From the NCBI GenBank assembly GCA_007922195.1, contig ML682005.1:30056812-30120811 (forward strand): DNA of 64,000 bases. Reading direction: 5' to 3'. This stretch comes from Podocnemis expansa (Eukaryota > Chordata > Testudines > Podocnemididae). Positions 47,334 through 58,344 of the stretch are shown here, piece after piece. Position numbers and translations under genes: made by a program. Under the pieces are notes generated by a model that did not search any database, was not told where the DNA came from, and was given only the letters and a program-made list of their open reading frames with translations. The first letter of the stretch is position 1, and each line of letters starts with the position of its first letter.

Positions 47334-48525
47334 CAGTGACGGCTTTTGGGGTAGGCAAAGCAGGCGATCGCCTAGGGCCCTAAGCAATAAGAGGCCCTCT
47401 TCTCAATTTGGTGGACAGAAATAAAAATGATAGAAGAAGATAGAAATTATTCCTAACTGGCAGAGCTAGTGGGGTTGGAAGCATAAGCACTTTTCACTCT
47501 TGGCTCATCAAGGCAAGCTATCATTAGGATCTGTGCTTCATCTGAATTGCAGATTTCACCATTATCTGCCCACCACTTCCACATTGACATGCTAAAAAAG
47601 CAGGAGCAAGTGATAGATAGCACAACAGCAGAACTTTTCCAGTAGCCTCAGCTTTTAATTCCTCAGTGTGGCCATTTTTTAATTTTGTGAAATATTACTT
47701 TTTCCTTTTCTTTTTTACCTGTTCTTTTGCCATTTTCTTTGATTTTTGTGACAATTTTTACTTTGGCTTTTGTTAGCTCAGGTTACTAGGTAGGTCCATA
47801 TAGGCTGCTACATATCAATACAGTGCTGCCCTTAGGCAATAATTACACCTGTGTGTGATGTCTATGCTGTATGTCTTTCCTTTGGTAAGTAATTTTTTAG
47901 CTTCTTCTGTACTTACTATTTAATATTTTTGAGGGGGCCAGAGTCTTATAAACTTGAGTACTTCAGATAATTTCATTGAAATTTTGTGTTTTTCATTTAT
48001 AGCTACACACTAGAAGCCTCCTTTTTACTTATTTTTATTTATTATAATTATTTGTATTAAATGTCTAGTGCACATAACCTCAAGCCTATATGAAAAAATT
48101 GTAAGATTTGACTGCAAAAAGTTTAAATGTGATATTTGTTATTTTTGATCCACCATTAATGTTATCACTTTTATTTATTAATTAATGCTCATACGTTTTA
48201 AAAAAATTTAAAATGTTCATTTTAACTTTTTAGTTCAGCATTAGCTGATTTATGTTAAGTGAAAGATGATCAACTTACAAGCTTCATGATGGGAACGTCT
48301 TTAAAAATATCACACCCAAGAATAATTTATGTGGTTTAAAGGGATAGTCATGTTAGTTCGGTTCAACAAAACAAACAGGGAGTCCTGGGGGTGTTGTGGG
48401 GTGGTTAGAGGTGCAGGGGGGACTGGAGCCGGGGGAAGGTAGCAGTGGGGGCCGATAGTGAGCCCTTTAGGGGGCTTCACAATGGGCCTTCGCCTAGGGC
48501 CCCCAATTCCCTAAGGCCGCCTCTG
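47334..48525. mobile_element. hAT element of 1192 bp with perfect 8-bp duplication
   Basis: Left end CAGTGACGGCTTTTGGGG and the inverted right end (reverse complement CAGAGGCGGCCTTAGGGA), with matching subterminal 'gcctagggcc' motifs. The 8-bp duplication tttgggga is exact at 47326-47333 and 48526-48533. The interior is AT-rich and no transposase frame is visible. A short reversed PLE tail tip lies at 48338-48387. Confidence 0.85.
48338..48387 (-). mobile_element. PLE 3' tail tip, about 50 bp, inside the hAT element
   Basis: 'aaagggatagtcatgttag' and 'aacaaacagggagtcctgg' are the reverse complement of the last bases of the PLE tail. It is the shortest PLE piece in the window and may be an extremely truncated insertion or carried-along sequence. 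Confidence 0.7.
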
Positions 48526-49032
48526 TTTGGGGATGCAGGAGGTGCTGGGTGTACCTCTCAGTACCTCCGCAGGTGGGGGGAGGTCATTCCATGGCATACA
48601 AGGCACCAGCCAGTGGGGCTGGAGCAGCAGGTTCATCTCTTCTTGGGTCAGGGGGCACAGAAAGCACTGAGGGGCAGCCTTCAGTGTCCCCTCCCATGCA
48701 CCCACCTAGGACTCTGCCCCCATCTCCACAGATACAGACCCCTCCTTTCCCTTAGGCATCTGGGCAGCAGTCCCGAGATACCTCCTACTCTGCATGGCAA
48801 ATGTAGGCTTTGCCCCTGGAAACCAGTAAGTCTTAGTGAGCCATTGTCCTGGTCCTGCACCCTGAACGACCTTCCCTCCCTTTGGCCTACCCAGACTTCA
48901 TTTCCACTCCACCCCCAACCTGTCTCCTGAAAATAAAATATATGCATATGCTTTACTTTATTCTAGTGGTTGCCAAACTGTGTGTTGTGAACCCCCTTCT
49001 GGTATCATGTCATCATCAGATAGGGTTGCACC
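48526..49032. other. GC-rich host sequence, right part
   Basis: Continues the block interrupted at 47334. From about 48965, 'ctagtggttgccaaactgtg' looks like the start of another hAT element, itself interrupted at 49033. Frames here overlap on both strands; the 161-codon frame at 48445-48930 crosses a transposon boundary and is not a gene. Confidence 0.4.
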
Positions 49033-49506
49033 CAGGGGTTAGAGTATAATTTGGCAGGCCCCGGAACCCTCTTAAATTGGCAGACCCCCTTCATGCCACT
49101 CAGCCCCCCCCATGCACCCCAGCTACTGCCCCCAAAACACCTGCCCCCACACCAGCTACTGCTTCTAATACACCTAACCTCCACCCCAGCTACTGCCCCT
49201 GGCCCTTGTCTCACTGCTGGTCCCCCAACCCTTCACCAACTCCCCACCATACTGCACAGTCTTCCCCTGACACCCCAGGCTGACCCCTTTCCCCGCCAGG
49301 TGGGCTTGCCTGTCCCCAAACCAGGGATTTCCCTAACAACCCCCTGCACCCTCCCAAATTTCCCAACACCCTCCCCAGTTGTCAGCTAATAACAATGTTA
49401 TACCAAGTTAGTGAGCACCTCTACACCCCCCCACACACAATTTCGAGTCCTTGGGAGAATATTGCCCCCCCCCGGGGCCCCCTTACCGGGCCACTATGGG
49501 TGGCTG

Positions 49507-49606
49507 NNNNNNNNNNNNNNNNNNNNNNNNNNNNNNNNNNNNNNNNNNNNNNNNNNNNNNNNNNNNNNNNNNNNNNNNNNNNNNNNNNNNNNNNNNNNNN
49601 NNNNNN
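49507..49606. other. Assembly gap, 100 N
   Basis: Exactly 100 N, probably a placeholder of unknown length. The sequence just left (about 49465-49498) and just right (49607-49641) is nearly the same: a C run, then 'gcccccttacc', then 'ggccactatg'. Confidence 0.98.
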
Positions 49607-49674
49607 CCCCCCCCCCCGTGCCCCCTTACCTGGCCACTATGTCACTGGAGTGGCTTGGCCCAGGCTGAGGCTCC

Positions 49675-49743
49675 GGCCTGAGCCTGCTCTAACTGAGCAT
49701 GCTCAGAGGCTCTGAGCATGCTCAGTCAAAGCAGGCTCAGGCC
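49675..49743. repeat. 32-bp hairpin inside hAT element
   Basis: Arms 49675-49706 and 49712-49743 are reverse complements at 30 of 32 positions with a 5-nt loop. Each arm also contains CTGAGCATGCTCAG, itself a 14-bp palindrome. Confidence 0.9.
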
Positions 49744-50089
49744 AGAGCAGCTTCCCTGCTTTCAAGAATGTGGCAGAACCCCCTTTGGGGCCTGCTACAG
49801 AAATAGAAAATGGAGCCCGAATGCAGCATTCAGGGGCCTGCTATTTTTAAATGGTAGGCCCCAGAACCTACTGTTCCAGCTCCATTTTCTATTTTTAGGG
49901 GCCCCGGAAATCTGAGCCCCTAAAAATAGTGGGTCCTGGAATGGTGTTTTGGTGTGTTACGCCTTTCTTTAACCCCTGGTTGCACCACTCCTTGGTATGT
50001 GGAGCAAAAGTCAACAATGTGCTCTTTTTGCCAAAAAGGCCAATGGTATATTGTTATAAATGGGCAAGAAATCCCTAGGAATTGTACTG

Positions 50090-50631
50090 TGGGTCATCAA
50101 GTGAAATGAGAACACTGAACAGTGAACTGAGAACAAGGTCCTTATGCTTTTTTAGTTTAGGGTTCAGGCCACATTCTCCAGCCACAGACAATGTAAGGAA
50201 TCCAGGAACAGGGCACAGGCTATCAAGACTAGGCAGACACCAACTGCAGTCATACATACACAGAGAGCTCCATGCATACTTACTTCCACTTATTAAGGGT
50301 GGCCAGCCCAAAGTCAGTGAAGGTGCAGAGATTTGTGGGGCGAGGAAGCTGTGGTGCACACTGGCCCCTGTTTGCAGATCTTGAAGACTTCCCTCCTCCC
50401 CGTAGTTCAATCTTCTTCTTTTATTGGGGAGCCGGTTTTTAAATGCATCTGACCTGTCCTTGCCAGGGTTCTGTCAGGACACATTATCAGTTCCAAACAT
50501 CTGCCGCTTGCTCACAGGAGGCCACTGTTGGTTGCTGCTCTTCACTCTGCACTTTTTGAATCCCCTGTGGCCTACCCTTTTCCTTTTTATTGCTCACACA
50601 TTGGTTCGGGGTGGCTAGGCCCTGGGTTACA
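50090..50631 (-). mobile_element. LTR-like sequence, minus strand
   Basis: Read on the minus strand it begins TGTAACCCAGGGCC at 50631, then has 'atttaaaaaccggctcccc' (TATA-like) directly followed by AATAAAAG (about 50417-50426). This is the order seen in some compact LTRs. The other boundary and a target duplication were not found. Confidence 0.4.
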
Positions 50632-50929
50632 TAACATACTATACAGGCCAGTTGGACCTGATTACAATTTTAGCAAAACATTTTATCCGAAGTGATACCA
50701 CAAACACATCTCAAAAATGTAACAATATAAACATTTCTTAGAGATTGAATTTATAAATATTCCTTTTGAAGTACAAGAAGAATATGGAAATAAAAATAAG
50801 AAGATTAACTTTTTTTTAGAAAGATATCACAAACATTTCTTAGGAATTTCTGATGGCCACTGCAAACAATTTAGACATAATATTAGCTATAGGGATGCTA
50901 AGGCCTTGGGAGGGCCTAGGCCACACACA

Positions 50930-51545
50930 CTTGGCCTTAGCCTTGCTGGGCAATATTGGGATGCATCAGTAGGAGTTGTTACCAGCAGAGAGAGGGAAGT
51001 GATTATTCCCCTCTATTCAGCACTGGAGAGGCCACATCTGGAATACTGTGACCAGCTTTGGGCTCCACACTACAGAAGGGATGTTGACAAACTAGAAAGA
51101 GTCTGGTGGAGGGCAACAATAATGATTAGGGGGTTGGGGCACATGACTTACGAGAAGAGACTGAAGGAACTAGGCTTATTTAGTCTGCAGAAGAGAAGAC
51201 TGAGGGGGGATTTGGTTATAACCTTCAACTACTTGAAGGGATGCTCCAGACAGGAGGGAGCTAGGCTATTTTCAGTAGTAACAAAGTACAGAACAAGGAA
51301 TAATTGTTTGAAGCTGCAAGGTCAAAGTTGGATGTTAGGAAAAACTTTCTGACTAGGAGGGTGGTGAAGCACTGGAATGGGATACCTAGGGAAGTGGTGG
51401 AATCTCCATCTTTGGAGACATTTAAGTCCTGATTAGACAAAACCCTGGCTGGGATGATTTAGTTGGAGCGGTCCTGCTTTTAAAAGGGGTTGGATTAGAT
51501 GACCTCATGTGGTCCCTTCCAACCCTATGATTCTATGATCTCTGG
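50930..51545 (+). mobile_element. CR1 LINE, 5'-truncated 3' end
   Basis: Encodes the end of the CR1 reverse transcriptase and finishes with the CR1 3' terminus 'ggtcccttccaaccctatga' plus 'ttctatga'. Only about the last 600 bp is present, as expected for CR1 copies. Confidence 0.9.
50972..51430 (+). pseudogene. CR1 ORF2 C-terminal relic with frameshift
   Basis: Reads REVIIPLYSALERPHLEYC, then QLWAPHYRRDVDKLERV, then KRLKELGLFSLQKRRLRGD and LVITFNYLKG, the standard order at the CR1 polyprotein C-terminus. The frame shifts near 51320, after which [17 protein letters not shown] and [15 protein letters not shown] continue in another frame to a stop. A long open frame from 50906 includes upstream noncoding sequence. 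It is nonfunctional. Confidence 0.85.
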
Positions 51546-52429
51546 GGGCTCAGTAGGAAATACTTCATTAAAAGGGGGTCATGATGACAAAAGTCTTGTG
51601 AATCCCTTCTTTCTGCATTGTGAATAGTGCCACTAAAGTCAACAGAGCTGCTCACACTGCATAAAGACAAGCAGAAGAACAAGTCTTTGCAAGATTGGGG
51701 CCAGAGATCAAAAAACGTGCAAGAATTAATCAGGTCCTTTGTCTACATTTACGTATAAATAAGACATTTTCCTGCAGAAAAGTTAATGCAGAAACCTGAA
51801 AACTTTCAATTTTCATTATTAAAAGGAACTATAACAACTGTGAAATTAATTCTGCCAGCAGCTGAGCACCCACAAGCTCCCACTGAATTCTTAATCTGAA
51901 ATTGATTTTAATGGGAGGTGAAGATGTCCTGCTCTTCAGAGAGGCAACTTAGGTCCTTGCACAATCTTGTCCTTTATAAGCAATTCTTCATAGAATAAAA
52001 GAATGTGGGGGGAGGAAGAGGAGAGATTGTTATTCAGCCAGTTTATGCTGGATTTAAAAAAAAAAATAGCACTCAGTGAAGATATCTAGCCTGAATGTCT
52101 TCCCAGGGGTTCAGATCAAAAACATTTAACTTCAAATAATTGAAATTTTAAGAGGTTTTTAAGTTTCATAAACTGTAGCTGAACTGGCCTCCTGGCTATG
52201 TCATTCTCTCAGTTAGAATCTTAAAGAAACTCCAGAAATAAACACAACATAGTTATTTCTTTTTTTTTTCTTCTGTAAAACAAGGATTTTTACTTTATTT
52301 TATTTAGTTCTTTTTTTCCTTAAAGATGAAGGGAAATATATAGGTATGGTTTATTATCCACCACTGCCACTGTCTGCCCTTAACAATATTCTGAAGCTGT
52401 ATACTATAGCATTATATTATTATTTTTTT
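51546..52429. other. Unassigned AT-rich DNA
   Basis: A9 and T-rich runs near 52056 and 52258. No gene recognised. Confidence 0.5.
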
Positions 52430-52560
52430 AGGTCTCATAAACGCTGTGATGAAATAAGTAAACATTATTCTTATTTTAGAGATGAGGAAACTGAGGCTCA
52501 GTAAATTCATATTAGAGCCAGGAGTTTAAGAAATTGATCAGCCTCAAGTCTGCACAGGGA
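52430..52560 (+). mobile_element. MIR-like SINE remnant
   Basis: 'ttattttagagatgaggaaa' followed by 'ctgaggctcagtaaatt' is the most conserved part of MIR. Its 5' part is not recognisable. Confidence 0.6.
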
Positions 52561-53149
52561 TAGATTTCCAGCAGAAAATGATCACACAGGAAACTGCATT
52601 ATAGGAGCTTCTGTGTGCTCAGGGCTTTTGAAAATGAGGTTACCTACCCAGGTTCCCCATTATAGGGCTCAAAGTCTATATTTTTGCAGCATCACTTCTT
52701 GAAAATTGTGAGCCAGGTTTCATATTTTGCAGATGCTTATGTAGTAGTCTGAATAACTCCACCAGCTGGCAAAGAACAACTTCTGTCTCAGTTTCCCCAT
52801 TCATATAATGGAACTAAACATAGATACATCACTAAAACAAACTATTTTGAACCTTCATAAAGGAAAAGTTTAGGTTTGACTTCATTGTTTTTTTTGTTTG
52901 TTTGTTTGTTTGTGTTTTTTTTTAAATAAAGTGATTCACTACTCCCTAGTTACTGAACATACCCGTCCACTGTAGCCTGTGGTGTGCTGACTACATATTC
53001 TCTTAGAGCTGAGTAGAATCTTCAATAAAGCTATGAATCATACAGCTTAGTGATTTAAGTTATTAGTTCATCCATACAAATCAATACCTCAAACTCACTA
53101 CTGGGCTTTGACTGAAATCAGGGGACCTGAAGGTTTTCAAGTCAGGAAA
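52561..53149. other. Unassigned DNA with (TTTG)n
   Basis: A T/G simple repeat lies at about 52887-52925. Otherwise nothing recognised. Confidence 0.5.
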
Positions 53150-54300
53150 CAGATACTGAATGTTTTATTAGATAAGTTAGAGAGAGCTAAATTCTCAAGG
53201 GAATTTAGATGTCTGACATTTTAAATGTCTAATTCCAATATTTAGGTACTCAAAATCCCTGCTCTGCTGCTACCTCACACTGTAAAAGTGCCTAAAATTC
53301 CTAGGATCCTAAATTTCTGCTGGTGAGCATTCACAGAGCCACCTCACATTGACTGCACCAACCTGCTCGGTCCCCAAACCATGGCAGGATCCTCAAACAA
53401 GGGCACTGCCCTCCACCCATCTCAGCTGTGGACTCAGAACTGATAGTCATTCTCATAGTACACTTAAGAGCATATCAACTGGATTAGACCCCACACAAGG
53501 CACAGAAGATGAGATGGCAGTGCCCCTCTTGCAGTCAACTACTTAGAGCACTGATTCAGAGGAGGATTTGAATTCAAGGCCAATGACCTACCCATTGGTT
53601 TACTGGGCCTTCCAAGGAGATGTTCCCACATTCTTTCCTTTTGAAACTGTCTTATTTTGCATGACATATATATAGATGAATTGGACCAGGAAGGATGAGA
53701 CTGACTATATAACCTTCTAGTTAGCATACTCACCTGAAAGATCCAGCTTCTAGGCCCTGTTTTAATGAATATTTACAGACTGCATGCAAAGTAGAACATG
53801 GAGATTGAATGCTTGGATTCAGATCTCTACTCTGAATCTAGCAGAATGGGGATTTGAATGTGGCTTTCCCACAGCCTGGAGAAGTGCTCTAATCACTGAT
53901 ACTATCAACATGCTGTTGTGGTGGTGGCGTTTTATTTTGTTTGTTTTGGAGGGTTTTTTTGTTTTTGTTTTTGTTTTTTAAATAATGAACTTAACTGGCT
54001 TAAAACCCTAATTCCAGAAGGATAGTCATGGCCAGAGTTAGGCACATAACTCTCTTCCTGGGGCAAGGCTTAGACCATACTTCTCTCCTTGTCATTTCCT
54101 ACTAGACAGGGTCTCCCTTTTCGGTTTGCAGGTCTTTAGAATCTTTACTGCTAAGCCTCTAATTCTCCCCATGCATTGTATGGGAAGCCTGGGCACCTAA
54201 CTCCAGGAGGATAATTCCACTTGGTGATACGTTACCTAAATTTAGGTACTGCAGTGCTGAATCTGAGTCCCCATTTTGGATCTAGCCCCAATGTAACATT
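53150..54300. repeat. Decayed interspersed repeat, possibly tRNA-SINE or LTR related
   Basis: Recurring 'tttaggtac', 'cctaaatt' and 'ggcacctaactcc' motifs and phrases such as 'tagagcactgattcagag' and 'ctctaatcactgata' recall turtle repeats that contain a tRNA-like 'actcacctg' segment. Boundaries and family are not clear. Frames in this interval are not supported as genes. Confidence 0.35.
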
Positions 54301-55694
54301 TTCTGCCTTATGAAAGTGTGTTCCCCCTTTCACCACGCTGCTCATATACCATAGTTTTCAGTTCACTTTATCAATGCTATCTCTTTACCACAGGTAGGAG
54401 CTCTATTCTTCTACATTATGTGTAGGATTTAATATGTTAATTAAATATACATAATTAACATTGAAATAAACACAGTCCTGTAGATGGGCCAAGACAACAA
54501 ACAACTAAAGTTCATTAGAAACACAAAATGCTTTATTTTCTTCCCCTAACATAGATTTGCAAGTGTTTGGGGGGGGGTCATTAGGAGAAGTTACTTTTTG
54601 TACATTTTACTCCTCTTGCTAAATGCTTCTCAAAGACTTTAGGTTGTGCTGATTTGCCTGTGTGAAAATGTCATTTTTTATAGTTCCAATTTATTTAATT
54701 GTAAAGTAACCTTTCCATAAGGGACAAATAATATGCATTTCAATTTCAGGTTTGAAATGTACTTAACTAAGTCTTGCCACTGTGGTTTAGTTCATGACAG
54801 AATCAGCTTGACAGCTAGAATTCTACTTCCTATGTTGACATCGCTTTTTATAGAGATCAGGAAAAGCACAAAGAATTGTACAAATAAGGAAAAACATAAC
54901 CAATTTAATCCACTTCAACTGCCAAAAACAAATGGAATCATCTTGATTTAATCATATGTGGAGATAGGGATTTAGTGACAATTATGTCATCAGAGTCACA
55001 GTTGATAATTGTCTTCAATCTGTGCTATCTTTTTACCTGATAGCAATAATCTCTCAGCCTGTCCTAATTAGAAAAAAGTTATGGAATTACATTAGGATCA
55101 AGAAGAAAGATTTATAGATGAGGTTAGCAAATTAAACATACAAGGCCATAGTAATCAAGGACTAAAGGTCAGGTATTAATGCAAGAGGAGACATGGCCTT
55201 TCAGGTTTCCAACACAAGCACAAGTCTTGTGAAGTCCACAAACAAGAGCAGGACACAAGGGCGTGGGGGAGAGTCAAGGTAACTAAAATAACAACTGAAA
55301 GAGCCATATCACGGTATTAAAGGGTAATAAAACATATTTGCCATTACTGATATTGTTGAAATGATTGTGGCAATCTTCTAACTAACAAAATCAGACTATA
55401 TATTATGCACAAAACACAACCAACGGAAGGCATCTTCTATTTGGGATGTACACAGGCTTTTTTTTTTTTTTTAATCTTTAATTATCCCAGCCATGCCCAG
55501 AATAGGCCTGTTCCTAGTCCAGTGAAGCCAGTACACAGACTCATGTAGACTTCAATGGGCTTTGGATCAGACCCTATGCCTGGATTGCCTTGACCTAAGA
55601 GAGAGAGGTAGAGGTAGAGTGGGAGGTCATTAAGCTACTTTCATAGAAATATCATTGAGCATGATGAACCCTTTTCATTTTTAAGGCTGCATTA
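54301..55694. other. Unassigned AT-rich DNA
   Basis: T14 run at about 55458-55472. No gene recognised. Confidence 0.5.
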
Positions 55695-55702
55695 CTATAT
55701 AA

Positions 55703-55889
55703 CAGGCGTGGGCAAACTGCAGCTTAGGAGCCGCATGTGGCTCTTGAATGAACAAGTGTGGCTTGCGGAAGAATGTCAACAAATCAATTTTGTAGGTAAA
55801 AGTATATGGCTATATGCTTCAATGCGGCTCTTGAAGGTTTAATAATTAACTTGTGTGGCTCTTGAGTTCCATAAGTTTGGCCACCCTTG
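55703..55889. mobile_element. hAT MITE with perfect 8-bp duplication
   Basis: Ends CAGGCGTGGGCAAACT and AGTTTGGCCACCCTTG, inverted. Exact duplication ctatataa at 55695-55702 and 55890-55897. 187 bp. Shares subterminal 'ggctcttgagttccataag' with the 504-bp element at 37420-37923, so it is probably an internally deleted relative. Confidence 0.9.
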
Positions 55890-55897
55890 CTATATAA

Positions 55898-56379
55898 TAA
55901 GAATTCCACAAAGTGTTACCTACATGCATAATAATACTGTATGAATCCCAAGGGAAGGAATGTGAAATTCAAAGCTTCATTTTTTATTTTCTGCTTTATT
56001 TAAGATATGACCATAAAGAAAGAGTGTATTTATGACTCTGAAAATGAAATTCAGGCAAACAGATGTTTTGGATTTGGAATGCTGTTCAACAGCCTTAGTA
56101 CAAGGAATTTTCTGAGGTCTTCTCTCTAAAAAATTATTTGCAGCAATGTGGGATGAAAATTCTCCTCACACCAGTATGCCACGCACTAACTCCAGGTGGA
56201 CCAAGTTGTTTGATACTAAAAGTTTGCTAGTTCTTTTCAAAGCAGAATAGATGAAAGTGCATCAGGGAACTTCAAGCATGCAACAACAGGGGTCACACTT
56301 ACACTTAATAAATGTGCAGCAGGCTACTTCAAGGTAGATTTACACCCAAGCTGGTTGCAGTCTAAGTGTTCATTTAAAC
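55898..56379. other. Unassigned AT-rich DNA
   Basis: No gene or transposon recognised. Confidence 0.5.
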
Positions 56380-56580
56380 CAGTGGTTCCCAACATTTTCA
56401 CTGTCAATGGCACACCTTGCTACCTTTAATTAATTTGAGGCACACCACCATACAGTTTCCAAATGAACTCATGAATATTCATGAGCCAATGAGCTAATCC
56501 AGTGCTCTTTGAGTAGTTTTTAGAAAAAAATTGTGGCATACCTGCTCAGGCCAGATGGCACACCTGAGTCAGGAGTGACT
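56380..56580 (+). mobile_element. hAT element, left end present
   Basis: Starts CAGTGGTTCCCAACATTTTC, a classical hAT terminus, and has two 'ggcacacc' motifs toward the right. The right end with inverted terminus is missing or decayed. Confidence 0.5.
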
Positions 56581-56642
56581 AAAAAGAAATAGAAGGTAAA
56601 GCATGCATATTGTCTTAATATCTCTACCTAAACTGACCTCAT

Positions 56643-57326
56643 TGTCCAAGTTTATGCTCACGGTGTTCGACTGCCAGATGTTTGTACAGCCGGTCTCTGC
56701 CTGAGACAAGGCAGGGCCCAGATCTTGCTTTAAGTTGTTTCAAGATGAAGTTTTCCAAGCAAAATGCCCCAAACCATTCTGAGAGTCTCTCCTTGTTTCT
56801 AAACCCCCTTGACCCTCTCCCTTTCTGGGCTGAGGTAATTTTTTGTGCTGCAGGAGGCTCAAAGCCAGAGATGGTCCATGATACTTTTCTCTTGAAGAGG
56901 GAGACAGCTCCTGCAGCTCTCTGAGCCTCCACCATCTGCCGGAAGTGGCTTGGAGCCAGATCGGGGCCCTTCTGTCTGTTCTGCAAGCCAGAGATCCAGG
57001 GCCTGTGCCCTGCTGGTCCCGGAATAGTGATGCCCCTGCCTACAGGTACTTGCTTTCTCAAAACTGTGACTGTTTACATGCTGCTGGCGAGAGTTCTGTC
57101 TGTCTCCCTTCCCCCTGAGCTATGCAAAACATGCTACATATCTGTACACATACATGATGCTGCAGGAAACACAATATCATAGTAATCATGTAGAACAGGT
57201 TATGAGAATCCATAAAGGAACCTTGCATGGTGTAATTGTCATCAAATCATACAATCTCAGTGTACAAGTGAACAGAAACGTCATATAGATCATAACCCAC
57301 AATGTGCAGACATGCATCCTGTGACA
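56643..57326 (-). mobile_element. Solo LTR candidate
   Basis: Follows the TG...CA rule: TGTCCAAG at the left and CTGTGACA at the right, i.e. short inverted TGTC ends. Flanking ctcat and ttcgt differ by two transitions, weak support for a 5-bp duplication. GC-rich body of 684 bp. The 140-codon minus-strand frame at 56639-57061 lies inside it and extends past its edge; no protein family was recognised. Confidence 0.4.
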
Positions 57327-58072
57327 TTCGTCTTCAGTCATCACCAAGACTCTAAATCATTAATATCTGTGAGAATTTTCCCATCTTTTGATAGAACGTA
57401 CTTGCTTCATTTCTGATTAAACCTGTTCCTTATAAATTCCATAAACTTTATGAGCCTGCATTCACAGATCCATGCCCAATTTCTTTAGTTGCTAAGCATT
57501 TACATGGTCTGTCTACTGCTTTTGCCCAATCTTGTTGGCTGTCAAATAGTCAGCTGGTGAGAGAGCTTTATTTTCAAAGGATTATTATGAAACATCATTT
57601 ATATTAGGGGAAGATCCTCAGAGGGAGTAAATGAGCACAGTGCCAGCTATGCTTCACTCATTTACATTAGCTCAGAATCTGACCCTAACTACTTTATATT
57701 TTGAAGGTACCTTCTGGAACTGAAAAAACATGTCCCTAAAGAGTAATGACCACAAGATATTTCTTTTTAATGTTCACTAAGAAGAAAGCAAAATGCATCA
57801 TCCATTCAGAAGTGTCAGGATTTTCCAGGACATGTCTGCCTACTTTTGAGAGCATTACAACTACTAGCAATTATATTTACAGTTGTAGTGGAGGTGGTTG
57901 AAAATAGGAAGTCTCCTCCAAGTAGAAGAGACTGGAGACCTTTAAAAATATATATATTAAATAGCTGCCTCACACCATAATACATTAACATTTGCTCTGT
58001 TTTAAAGTACAACAATACCCCCTTACTGGCAAAAACCAATCCCTGTTCTCCCAGTCCCTCCCACAAAATGAC
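57327..58072. other. Unassigned AT-rich DNA
   Basis: No gene or transposon recognised. Confidence 0.5.
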
Positions 58073-58075
58073 TAA

Positions 58076-58330
58076 GGCTATGTCTACACAGTCACAGTTA
58101 TTTTGAAATAGTTATTTTGAAATAACTATTTAGATGGTAATTCAAAATAAAGTAGGCATTATTATTTCAATTTAGAGACTCTACATTAGTATTTCTAACT
58201 CAAATTGGATCCCCTGGTGGGCTGGTTTCTCTGCCAGGGAGGAATCTTCCCGGCAGGCTGGTTTCCCCACTGGTAGAAGAGAACCCCCGGTGGGCTAGTT
58301 TCCCCACCAGGGGCAGGGAACACCTTTGGG
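58076..58330 (+). mobile_element. PIF/Harbinger element, 3'-truncated
   Basis: Starts GGCTATGTCTACACAG after TAA (58073-58075), like the element at 10668-11229. Contains tandem 'ttattttgaaatagttatt' motifs and three diverged 'ggtgggctggtttcc' type repeats between about 58216 and 58310. The right end is missing, and CR1 sequence begins about 58345. Confidence 0.65.
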
Positions 58331-58344
58331 GCTGCGTTCAGTAG

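Larger units (their letters stand above)
49033..49978 (+). mobile_element. GC-rich hAT element (family C, copy 2), contains assembly gap
   Basis: Left end CAGGGGTTAGAGTATAATTT, right end 'TTCTTTAACCCCTG', inverted. Exact 8-bp duplications gttgcacc at 49025-49032 and 49979-49986. Same family as 28089-28805 and the fragment at 45660-45785. True length is unknown because of 100 N inside. No transposase frame. A strong hairpin lies at 49675-49743. Confidence 0.85.

Noticed and set aside
48445..48930. 161-codon proline/leucine-rich frame, one of the longest in the window
   Set aside because: Crosses the right boundary of a hAT insertion at 48525, so it cannot be one ancestral gene.
49395..49715. 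Frames running through the N gap
   Set aside because: About a third of the codons are N; continuity is not real.
56639..57061. 140-codon minus-strand frame
   Set aside because: Lies in an LTR candidate and runs past its edge; no protein family recognised.
58208..58315. Spaced 'ggtgggctggtttcc' repeats as a CRISPR-like array
   Set aside because: Only three diverged units inside a Harbinger element in eukaryotic DNA; no regular spacers.
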